DNA from: Agromyces bracchium
GTDB lineage: Bacteria > Actinomycetota > Actinomycetes > Actinomycetales > Microbacteriaceae
Assembly (NCBI RefSeq): GCF_009709675.1
Contig: NZ_WMLB01000023.1
Span: forward strand, 186,001 to 250,000
Direction of reading: 5' to 3'
Length of the DNA: 64,000 nt
The notes under the pieces were generated by a model, which worked only from the letters and a program-made list of their open reading frames with translations, was not told the origin of the DNA and did not search any database. Below, piece by piece: positions 57,370 to 64,000 of the stretch (the stretch's first letter is position 1; each line of letters starts with the position of its first letter). The translations under genes were made by a program, and so were the position numbers.

Positions 57370-57890
57370 CGGGTCGCCTCCGGCCCCTCGACGGGCGGCA
57401 GCGCCGACCACGGGAAGATGATCCAGTCGTCGGTCCGCCGGTAGTCGTAGTCGGGCGCGAGCACGGTGTGGGACTTCGTGTACAGCGTCGCGCTGCGCAC
57501 CTCGGCGCCGGCGTCCGAGAGCAGGTCGACGACCTTTCGCAGCGTCCGGCCGGAGTCGGAGACGTCGTCGACGAGGAGCACGCGGCGACCGGCGAGCGCC
57601 GGAGCGTCGAGCATCGGCGGGTGCAGCACCGGCTCGGGCAGTCGCTCGTCGACGCCCGTGTAGAACTCCACGTTGATCGAGCCGCACGACTTGGTGCCGA
57701 GCGCGTAGGCGATGGCTCCCGCGAGGAGCAGCCCGCCGCGCGCGATCGCGATCACCACGTCGGGCCGGAACCCCGAGCCGAGCACGTCGGCCGCGAGCGA
57801 GCGCGCGGCGTCGCCGAAGTCGTCCCAGGAGAGGATCTCGCGCCGGATCCCGTCGGCGTCGGTCGCGGCGTCGTTCGCGTCGAAGGTCAT
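57366..57890 (-). CDS. Purine-type phosphoribosyltransferase
   Basis: A 174-aa type I PRTase. The PRPP loop [14 protein letters not shown] and the catalytic-loop side [15 protein letters not shown] are present. The group resembles xanthine/hypoxanthine or Xpt/Gpt-like actinobacterial enzymes; the base is uncertain. ATG 57890 gives the family-like N-terminus; upstream codons are probably not used. Confidence 0.88.
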   Translation of the reverse strand: MTFDANDAATDADGIRREILSWDDFGDAARSLAADVLGSGFRPDVVIAIARGGLLLAGAIAYALGTKSCGSINVEFYTGVDERLPEPVLHPPMLDAPALAGRRVLLVDDVSDSGRTLRKVVDLLSDAGAEVRSATLYTKSHTVLAPDYDYRRTDDWIIFPWSALPPVEGPEATR

Positions 57891-57900
57891 GCCCGTCAGG

Positions 57901-58659
57901 CTACCGGCCCGCCTCGCCGCCATCGGCGGCCGACCCGGTCTCCGGCACCTCGAGGTCGTCGGCCACGAGCCCCTCGCGCTCGGCGAGCGCGGAGCCGCCT
58001 GGCGGCCCGCCGTGGCGGAGCGCGCTCAGGCGCTCGTTCAGCACGGAGATGATCGTCGCGGACGCGACGCCGACGATCGCGATGCCGCCGATCATGAGGA
58101 ACACCGCCCAGGTGCGCCCGAGCGTCGTGACCGGGTAGGTGTCGCCGTAGCCGACGGTCGTGAGCGTGACGACCGCCCACCAGAGCGCGTCCCCGAAGTT
58201 CGTGATCGTCGCACCTGGCGCGTCCCGCTCGGCCTGCAGGGTTGCGAGGGCGATGAAGAAGACGTACATCGCCGCGTAGACGACGGAGGTGATGACGAAG
58301 TTCGCACGGACGGTGTCGGCGGTCCGTCGCTGCAGCGCGGGGATGTGGCGGAGGAGCGTCACGGCGCGGAGCGCCCGGAACACGGGGATCAGCACGGAGA
58401 GGAACTCGATCGGGTGCTGCCACGTGTAGCGCCATCGCTCGCCGGCCGGCGTCAGGACGAGCCGGACGATGAAGTCGACGAGGAAGGCCACCCACGTGAT
58501 GATGAGGATCGCGTTGATGACGTGGCGCCACTCGCCGGCGAAGTCGGGAGCGAGGACCGAGACGGTGTACGCCGCGACGAAGAGGAAGCCGAGGATCGCC
58601 AGCACCGCCGCCGTGCGGTCGACCCAGCGATGGCGCCGCTCGACCAGCCCGATCCTCAT
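57901..58659 (-). CDS. Voltage-gated-type potassium channel
   Basis: A 252-aa channel subunit with a six-helix layout. The selectivity filter TLTTVGYGD lies at about residues 166-173 between pore helix and S6; an S4-like stretch FRALRAVTLLRH (about 94-105) carries few Arg. The last 40 residues are cytosolic and polar. It would form tetramers passing K+. ATG 58659 overlaps the SDR stop. Confidence 0.9.
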   Translation of the reverse strand: MRIGLVERRHRWVDRTAAVLAILGFLFVAAYTVSVLAPDFAGEWRHVINAILIITWVAFLVDFIVRLVLTPAGERWRYTWQHPIEFLSVLIPVFRALRAVTLLRHIPALQRRTADTVRANFVITSVVYAAMYVFFIALATLQAERDAPGATITNFGDALWWAVVTLTTVGYGDTYPVTTLGRTWAVFLMIGGIAIVGVASATIISVLNERLSALRHGGPPGGSALAEREGLVADDLEVPETGSAADGGEAGR

Positions 58660-59444
58660 GCGCCCGGCTCCGCCTTCACGACCAGTTCGCCCTTCGCGAG
58701 CCGGTACGGCGCCGCCTGGGCGACGGGCTTGACGACGATGAGGTCGAGGTCGACGTGCCGCGGCTTCGACATCGCGTCGACGATCACGCCCGCGATGTCC
58801 TCCGCGACGAGCGGCTCGGGGACGCCGTCGTACACCGCGTCGGCACGGGCCCGGTCGCCGCCGAACCGGACGAGTGCGAACTCGTCGGTCCGCACCATCC
58901 CGGGGGCGACCTCGACCACGCGGATCGGCTCGCCGTTCAGCTCGAGGCGCAGCACCTCGGTGACCGCGTGCGCGGCGAACTTCGCGGCGTTGTACCCGCC
59001 GCCGCCGACGTAGGCCACGTGTCCGGCGATCGAGGTGACGTTCACGATGTCGGCGACGCCCCGGTCGACCGCGCCCCGCCGGAGGTGCGGGAGCAGTGCG
59101 CTCGTGACCCGCTTCAGGCCGAGCACGTTGACCTCGAACATCCACGCCCAGTCGTCGAGGTCGGACTCCTCGACCGACGCGAGCCCCTTCGCGCCGCCGG
59201 CGTTGTTCACGAGCGCGTGGACGCCGCCGGTCGCGGCGACGTGCTCCGCGAGCGCGGCGACATCCGCATCGCTCGTCACGTCGGCGACGAACGGTTCGGC
59301 ACCGGTCTCGCGGGCGAGTTCGGCCAGGCGTTCACCGCGACGCGCGACGGCGACGACGTCCCAGCCTGCGGCCACGAGGCCGCGCACCGTCGCGGCCCCG
59401 ATGCCCGAACTCGCTCCCGTGACCACTGCGCGCAACTGATCCAT
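58656..59444 (-). CDS. Short-chain dehydrogenase/reductase
   Basis: A 262-aa classical SDR. NADP motif VTGASSGIGAATV, NNAG, catalytic Ser in NVTSIAGH and YNAAK pair are present. The Arg in VARRG after strand 2 suggests NADP preference. Substrate unknown; closest in style to YdfG-like serine/3-hydroxy acid dehydrogenases. ATG 59444; upstream stretch belongs to the divergent acyltransferase region. Confidence 0.92.
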   Translation of the reverse strand: MDQLRAVVTGASSGIGAATVRGLVAAGWDVVAVARRGERLAELARETGAEPFVADVTSDADVAALAEHVAATGGVHALVNNAGGAKGLASVEESDLDDWAWMFEVNVLGLKRVTSALLPHLRRGAVDRGVADIVNVTSIAGHVAYVGGGGYNAAKFAAHAVTEVLRLELNGEPIRVVEVAPGMVRTDEFALVRFGGDRARADAVYDGVPEPLVAEDIAGVIVDAMSKPRHVDLDLIVVKPVAQAAPYRLAKGELVVKAEPGA

Positions 59445-59514
59445 GCCGACATTCTGCCGGAGGACCGTGCCGAGGCCGACGCGCCGCCGACGGCCGGTGC
59501 GGGAGAATGGGCGG

Positions 59515-60723
59515 ATGGAGCCGACCACCACGCCCCATGCCCACCGCCCGCCGCACCGCAAGCGGCGCGTACCGCTCTGGGACAACGCCAGATGGATCGC
59601 GATCACGCTCGTCGTGATCGGCCACGGCATCCTGCCGCTCATCGCCGAGGACGACGCGGCCTACAGCGTCTACCTCTTCATCTACTCCTTCCACGTCGCG
59701 GTGTTCGTCACGGTCTCCGGCTACTTCGCCAAGTCGGGACCGCCGAACGCCCGGGCGATGCGGCAGGTCCTCACCGACATCGTCTTCCCGTACTTCATCT
59801 TCGAGACGATCTGGACGGTGATCCGGTTCGCGCTCGGCGGGGACTTCGTGCTCGACTACACGACGGCGTCGTGGACCCTGTGGTTCCTCATCGCCCTCGC
59901 GATCTGGCGGATCGCCCTGCCCTACCTGGTCCTGCTGCGCTTCCCGCTCCTCATCGCGATCGCGATCTCGATCGGCGCCGGCTACGCCGTCGAGATCGAC
60001 TCCACGCTCGCGCTCACGCGCACGTTCGGCATGTTCCCCTTCTTCGTCTTCGGCTGGAAGCTCCGGCAGTGGCGCATCACCGACCGCTGGCTCGACCTGT
60101 CGACCGCCGCGACCTGGCGCTGGCGGACGGGCGCCATCGCGCTCTTCTCGGTCCTCCTCGTCGTGCTGCCCATGGCGATCGAGACCTGGCGCGACCTCAG
60201 GCTCCGCCGCTTCATGCTCTACGACGAGTCGTACGAGGCGATCGGCTACGACGAGCCGTGGTCGGGCGCCATCCGGCTCTTCCTGCTGCTGCTCGCGATG
60301 CTGCTCGCGGTGGCGTTCCTCGTCCTCATGCCGCGGCGGACGACGCCGTTCACGGCGTTCGGCAGCGCCACGATGTACATCTACCTGCTGCACTCGTTCG
60401 TGCTGTTCCCGCTCAGGGAGACGCCGATCCTCGAGGGCGAGCAGCCCTGGTGGGTGCTCCCGGCGATGATCGTGTTCTGCATCGGCGTCTCGGTCGTGCT
60501 CTCGCTGAAGCCCGTGCGGCGCGTCTTCCGCCCGCTCGTGGAGCCGCGCGCGCGGTGGCTGTTCCGCCCCGAGCCCTCGACCGCCACCGGAACGCTCGTG
60601 CTCCCGCCCGACGCGCTGCCGCCGCTGCCCGATGCCGGGCCGACGGCGCCGCCCGCGCCGCCCGCGCCACCCGCGCCGCCGTCGCCCCCGCGACGGGATC
60701 CGGGCCCCGGCGCGCGCGAATGA
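59515..60723 (+). CDS. Membrane acyltransferase (family 3)
   Basis: A 402-aa polytopic membrane protein of the Acyltransf_3/OafA family with about ten helices. The opening LWDNARWIAITLVVIGHGI contains the family Asp/His, and YLFIYSFHVAVFVTVSGYF is the second conserved block. These enzymes O-acylate envelope sugars or small molecules. The last 45 residues are Pro/Ala-rich and cytoplasmic. Divergent from the SDR gene by 70 bases. Confidence 0.9.
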   Translation: MEPTTTPHAHRPPHRKRRVPLWDNARWIAITLVVIGHGILPLIAEDDAAYSVYLFIYSFHVAVFVTVSGYFAKSGPPNARAMRQVLTDIVFPYFIFETIWTVIRFALGGDFVLDYTTASWTLWFLIALAIWRIALPYLVLLRFPLLIAIAISIGAGYAVEIDSTLALTRTFGMFPFFVFGWKLRQWRITDRWLDLSTAATWRWRTGAIALFSVLLVVLPMAIETWRDLRLRRFMLYDESYEAIGYDEPWSGAIRLFLLLLAMLLAVAFLVLMPRRTTPFTAFGSATMYIYLLHSFVLFPLRETPILEGEQPWWVLPAMIVFCIGVSVVLSLKPVRRVFRPLVEPRARWLFRPEPSTATGTLVLPPDALPPLPDAGPTAPPAPPAPPAPPSPPRRDPGPGARE

Positions 60724-60742
60724 CGCCGTGTTGCGGGGTTCG

Positions 60743-60771
60743 TTGAGGCCCCGCCGGGCCGGACGTACCGT
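60743..60771 (+). promoter_or_regulatory. metY: Likely promoter of metY
   Basis: TTGAGG and TACCGT are separated by exactly 17 bases and end 51 bases before the metY start. No SAM-riboswitch fold was recognised in the short leader. Confidence 0.45.
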
Positions 60772-60822
60772 GGGCGACGGATGCGGCGGAGACCGCACCC
60801 CCGTTTCGTGAAGGAGTCCCAC

Positions 60823-62148
60823 ATGGCCGACCACGCCGCCGACTGGCGATTCGAGACCAAGCAGGTCCACTCGGGCGCCGCGCCCGACCCGGTGACCAAG
60901 GCCCGCGCGACGCCGATCTACCAGACCACGTCCTACGTCTTCGACTCGGCCGAGCACGCGCAGAACCTCTTCGCGCTGGCCGAGTTCGGCAACATCTACA
61001 CGCGCATCATGAACCCCACGCAGGCGGTCGTCGAGGAGCGCCTCGCCGCGCTCGAGGGCGGCAGCGGCGCCCTGCTCGTGGCGTCGGGGCAGGCGGCCGA
61101 GACGTTCGCGGTGCTGAACATCGCGCAGGCCGGCGACCACATCGTCTCGTCGAGCTCGATCTACGGCGGCACGTACAACCTGTTCAAGTACACGCTCGCC
61201 AAGCTCGGCATCGAGACGACGTTCGTCGAGAACCAGGACGACGCCGACGAGTGGCGTCGCGCGGTCCGCCCGAACACGAAGCTGTTCTTCGCCGAGACCA
61301 TCGGCAACCCGAAGATCAACATCCTCGACATCGGGCTCGTCTCGGGCATCGCGCACGAGGCCGGCATTCCGCTCATCGTCGACAACACGATCGCGACGCC
61401 CTACCTCATCCGCCCGTTCGAGCACGGCGCCGACATCGTGATCCACTCGGCGACGAAGTTCCTCGGCGGCCACGGCACGGTCATCGGCGGCGTCATCGTC
61501 GACGGCGGCCGCTTCGAGTGGTCGAAGAACGTCGAGAAGTTCCCCGGCCTCACCGAGCCCGACCCGTCGTACCACGGCGCGAGCTACACGGCGGCGGTGG
61601 GCGATGCGCTCGCGTTCATCATCAAGGCGCGCGTCCAGCTGCTCCGCGACCTCGGCGCGTCGATCGCCCCGGCGAGCGCGTGGCAGCTCATCCAGGGCAT
61701 CGAGACGCTCTCGCTCCGCGTCGAGCGGCACACGCAGAACGCGCAGGAGATCGCGGAGTGGCTCGACCGCCACCCCGACGTCGCGCACGTGAACTACTCG
61801 GGCCTGCCCTCGAGCCCGTGGTACGCGGCGGCGAACACCTACGCCCCAAAGGGCGTCGGCGCGGTGCTCTCGTTCGAGCTGAAGGGCGGCGTGGACGCCG
61901 GCCGGGCGCTCGTGGACAACCTGTCGCTGTTCAGCCACCTCGCGAACATCGGCGACGTCCGTTCGCTCGTCATCCACCCGGCCTCGACGACGCACTCGCA
62001 GCTGACGCCCGAGCAGCAGCTCACGACCGGCGTCACCCCCGGGCTCGTCCGACTCTCGGTGGGCATCGAGAACGTCGACGACCTGAAGGCCGATCTCGAG
62101 GCCGGCCTCGCGGCCGCGCGCCGGGCGAGCGAGGCCGCCCGGGTCTAG
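60823..62148 (+). CDS. metY: O-acetylhomoserine sulfhydrylase
   Basis: A 441-aa Cys/Met-metabolism PLP enzyme that turns O-acetylhomoserine and sulfide into homocysteine. PLP Lys212 lies in IHSATKFLGGHGT; the Asp in VDNTIATPYL binds the pyridine N. The longer C-terminal half (SYTAAVGDALAF, with a distinctive TYAPKGVGAVLSFEL) separates it from MetB/MetC. ATG 60823 has AAGGAG 7 bases upstream. Precedes metX, whose product is its substrate. Confidence 0.95.
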   Translation: MADHAADWRFETKQVHSGAAPDPVTKARATPIYQTTSYVFDSAEHAQNLFALAEFGNIYTRIMNPTQAVVEERLAALEGGSGALLVASGQAAETFAVLNIAQAGDHIVSSSSIYGGTYNLFKYTLAKLGIETTFVENQDDADEWRRAVRPNTKLFFAETIGNPKINILDIGLVSGIAHEAGIPLIVDNTIATPYLIRPFEHGADIVIHSATKFLGGHGTVIGGVIVDGGRFEWSKNVEKFPGLTEPDPSYHGASYTAAVGDALAFIIKARVQLLRDLGASIAPASAWQLIQGIETLSLRVERHTQNAQEIAEWLDRHPDVAHVNYSGLPSSPWYAAANTYAPKGVGAVLSFELKGGVDAGRALVDNLSLFSHLANIGDVRSLVIHPASTTHSQLTPEQQLTTGVTPGLVRLSVGIENVDDLKADLEAGLAAARRASEAARV

Positions 62149-62159
62149 CACCCGAGCGC

Positions 62160-62207
62160 AGACGACACGGATGCCGCGTCCCGCGAGGGGCGCGGCATCC
62201 GTCGTCT
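62160..62207 (+). terminator. Hairpin terminator after metY, built from the GGATGCCGC motif
   Basis: AGACGAC-(AC)-GGATGCCGCG pairs with CGCGGCATCCGTCGTCT with a single 2-base bulge and a 12-base loop; it begins 12 bases after the metY stop and is followed by tcc. It may separate metY and metX transcription. Confidence 0.8.
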
Positions 62208-62262
62208 TCCGGCCCGGCGTAACAGTGCCGCGGCCGCCGACCGGGTCGGGGAGAATCGGAGC

Positions 62263-63471
62263 ATGGACTGGCAGACGACCTCGGAGACGGTGCCCGCGAG
62301 CGTCGTGCCCGAGGCCCGCGCCGCCCACCAGCTCGCCGGGCGCGCGCCCGCGACGGGCGCCTGGCGCGAGGGCGACCCGGTCGGCGACCGTCGATTCGCG
62401 AGGGTCGGCGCGCTCGAGCTCGAGTCGGGCCAGGTCCTCCCCGACGTCCGCATCGCCTACGAGACGTGGGGCACGCTCTCGCCCGCGCGCGACAACGCGG
62501 TCCTCGTCCTCCACGCGCTCACGGGTGACAGCCACGTGATCGGTCCCGCGGGCCCTGCCCACGCGAGCGCGGGGTGGTGGCCGGGCGTCGTCGGTCCCGG
62601 CCGCGCCATCGACACCGACCGCTCGTTCGTGGTGGCGCCGAACGTGCTGGGCGGATGCCAGGGCTCGACGGGTCCCGCCTCGCTCGCGCCCGACGGCGTG
62701 GAGTGGGGGGCGCGGTTCCCGTTCCTCACGATCCGCGACCAGGTCGCCGCGCAGGCGGCGTTCGCCCGCGGCCTCGGCATCGAGCGGTTCGCGGCCGTCG
62801 TCGGCGGCTCCATGGGCGCGATGCACGTGCTCGAGTGGGCGCTCATGGCACCGGAGTCGGTCGAGCGCATCGCCGTGCTCGCGGCCCCGGCAGCGACGAC
62901 CGCCGACCAGATCGCACTGAACTCCGTGCAGCTCGAGGCGGTCCGCAGCGACCCCGCGTTCCGAGGCGGGGCGTACTACGACGCCCCCGACGGCGAGGGC
63001 CCCACACGCGGCCTCGCGCTCGCCCGCCGGATGGCGATGCTGAACTACCGCACGCCCGTCGAGCTCAACCAGCGCTTCGAACGCGGCTGGCAGTCCGAGC
63101 TCGATCCCCTCGGCGGCGGAGGGCGCTTCGCGGTCGAGTCGTACCTCGACTTCCACGGCAACAAGTTCACCCGACGGTTCGATGCGAACAGCTACCTCGT
63201 GCTCACCGAGGCCATGAACTCGCACGACATCGGGCGCGGTCGCGGGGGCGTCGCCGCGGCACTGGGCCGCATCGAGGCGACGACGCTCGTGCTCGGCATC
63301 GACAGCGACCGCTACTTCTCGCTCGAGGGCCAGCGCGAGATCGCCGCCGGAGTCCGGAACGCGATCCACGGCGACGAGCCGGTGGTCCTGCGTTCCGACT
63401 ACGGCCACGACGCGTTCCTCATCGAGGACGACGCCGTCGCCGCAGAGCTCCGCCGGCTCCTCGCGTCCTGA
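62263..63471 (+). CDS. metX: Homoserine O-acetyltransferase
   Basis: A 402-aa alpha/beta-hydrolase acyltransferase activating homoserine for methionine synthesis. The triad is Ser183 in VGGSMGAMHVLEWA, Asp347 in LGIDSDRYF and His382 in DYGHDAFL; NVLGGCQGSTGP is a family block. Acetyl rather than succinyl donor is inferred from the MetY partner and high-GC Gram-positive origin. ATG 62263 is the first start with family-like sequence after it. Confidence 0.94.
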   Translation: MDWQTTSETVPASVVPEARAAHQLAGRAPATGAWREGDPVGDRRFARVGALELESGQVLPDVRIAYETWGTLSPARDNAVLVLHALTGDSHVIGPAGPAHASAGWWPGVVGPGRAIDTDRSFVVAPNVLGGCQGSTGPASLAPDGVEWGARFPFLTIRDQVAAQAAFARGLGIERFAAVVGGSMGAMHVLEWALMAPESVERIAVLAAPAATTADQIALNSVQLEAVRSDPAFRGGAYYDAPDGEGPTRGLALARRMAMLNYRTPVELNQRFERGWQSELDPLGGGGRFAVESYLDFHGNKFTRRFDANSYLVLTEAMNSHDIGRGRGGVAAALGRIEATTLVLGIDSDRYFSLEGQREIAAGVRNAIHGDEPVVLRSDYGHDAFLIEDDAVAAELRRLLAS

Positions 63472-63595
63472 CCGGATCCGGACTTCGCACCCCGCTTCAG
63501 GCCTTCTGTCCCGCATACGGGGGACGTTCTGAGCTATCTTCGAGAAGGACGATGCCGCGTTGCGCGAGCGACGGCCCGAACAGGCAGGGGGTGGC

Positions 63596-64000
63596 ATGCG
63601 GCGGATCGACAAGGAGCGCGACCGGCTGCTGCGTCGTCTCGCGCGGGTCGGCGGGCTCACGGGCGCCGCCGTCGCGCTCGCCTGCATCGTCGTTCCCGGT
63701 GCGATCGGCCCGTCCCGGTTCGCCCTCGCCGCGGCCCTCGTCGTCGGCATGGCGGTCCTCATCGGCCTCGCGACCGCTCGCGGCGCACTCGCGGCGACGA
63801 TCGGCGCGATGGCCGCCGCCACGGTGCTGCTGCTCGTCATCGGCCTCGATCCGACGCTCGATCCGGCGGGGGCGAGCGCGATGGCCGCCGTCGGGGCGCT
63901 GTCCACCGCCGCCCTCGCGATCCCGCTCGTCGTCCGGCCGGCGGGTCCGGCGGTCATCGTGGCGAGCGCCGCGTCGATCCTCGTCGCCCTGGGCGCGTCC
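63596..64000 (+). CDS. N-terminus of a multi-helix membrane protein (cut by window end)
   Basis: 135 residues are visible and no stop is reached. A basic start (MRRIDKERDRLLRRLARV) precedes four hydrophobic segments (about 20-35, 40-58, 65-85, 95-110). This could be the sensor part of a histidine kinase or an unrelated membrane protein; no domain is recognisable yet. ATG 63596 has a weak GGGGGTG ribosome site. Confidence 0.65.
   Translation, partial: MRRIDKERDRLLRRLARVGGLTGAAVALACIVVPGAIGPSRFALAAALVVGMAVLIGLATARGALAATIGAMAAATVLLLVIGLDPTLDPAGASAMAAVGALSTAALAIPLVVRPAGPAVIVASAASILVALGAS

Noticed and set aside
60733..60754. Hairpin GCGGGG/CCCCGC after the acyltransferase as a terminator
   Set aside because: Only 6 bp with a 10-base loop, and it overlaps the better-supported metY promoter.
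60724..60822. Possible SAM riboswitch before metY
   Set aside because: The leader is about 50 nt after the likely promoter and shows no SAM-I, SAM-II or SAM-IV core.
63508..63525. Inverted repeat GTCCCG...CGGGGGAC after metX
   Set aside because: Imperfect (two extra G) and too short to call an operator or terminator.
59332..63957. 1541-residue minus-strand open frame
   Set aside because: Antisense to the acyltransferase, metY and metX genes, which have complete motifs; composition is that of a GC shadow.

Overview
The window is 64 kb of very GC-rich, densely packed chromosome from an actinobacterium. Gene content (a large argS-lysA-hom-thrC-thrB-rho-prfA block leading toward the ATP synthase operon, DUF4192 and DUF2993 proteins, an Arg-rich Rho insertion, DtxR-type iron boxes) and the style of the kinase/FHA/PP2C locus point to the family Microbacteriaceae, perhaps an Agromyces- or Leifsonia-like organism. 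The genus is inferred from memory of such genes, not from a search. No rRNA, IS element, prophage, CRISPR array or integrase was found. One tRNA is present, tRNA-Arg(CCG).

Layout. 1-6516 (minus): FHA protein, PP2C phosphatase, Ser/Thr kinase and a large membrane-anchored Ig-repeat protein that runs off the left edge. 6546-10162: divergent aldehyde dehydrogenase versus Lrp regulator plus class III aminotransferase, probably polyamine/GABA catabolism. 10250-14158: DUF4192 protein, coupled ogt-tag alkylation repair pair, YaaA and a P-loop kinase. 14168-21114 (minus): complete F1Fo ATP synthase operon atpBEFHAGDC. 21482-24146 (minus): coupled sua5, wecA-type transferase and an AtpI-position membrane protein. 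24247-27031: DrrAB-type ABC exporter with divergent TetR regulator. 27089-29624: prmC, then cysK-cysE. 29673-41075 (minus): argS, DUF2993, lysA, hom, thrC, thrB, rho, prfA, GNAT. 41116-48533 (plus): lipoprotein, tRNA-Arg, TPM protein, PspA, J-domain membrane protein, arginase-family protein, flavoprotein disulfide reductase and a small HExxH protein. 48605-53731 (minus): iron-siderophore uptake locus with two DtxR-like boxes. 53812-59444 (minus): amidase, acetyltransferase, ung, S51 peptidase, phosphoribosyltransferase, ion channel and SDR, the last five chained by overlapping start/stop codons. 59515-63471 (plus): acyltransferase, metY, metX. 63596-end: start of a membrane protein.

The stretch from argS (41075) to atpC (14168) follows the order remembered for Mycobacterium tuberculosis Rv1292-Rv1311, with three insertions (DUF2993; GNAT plus cysK-cysE; TetR plus DrrAB) and without rpmE between rho and prfA. 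Most genes are joined by ATGA/GTGA overlaps, so translational coupling is the rule.

No clearly new multi-gene system was recognised. The most unusual signal is a dispersed 9-mer, GGATGCCGC, with about 30 copies on both strands. It often forms the stems of intergenic hairpins and is placed in coding sequence using otherwise rare GAT and GCA codons. Other notable items are a set of hairpins bracketing atpA, a tandem duplication in front of the PP2C gene, a small HExxH protein coupled to a flavoprotein, and an arginase-family protein with Cys in place of a metal-ligand His.
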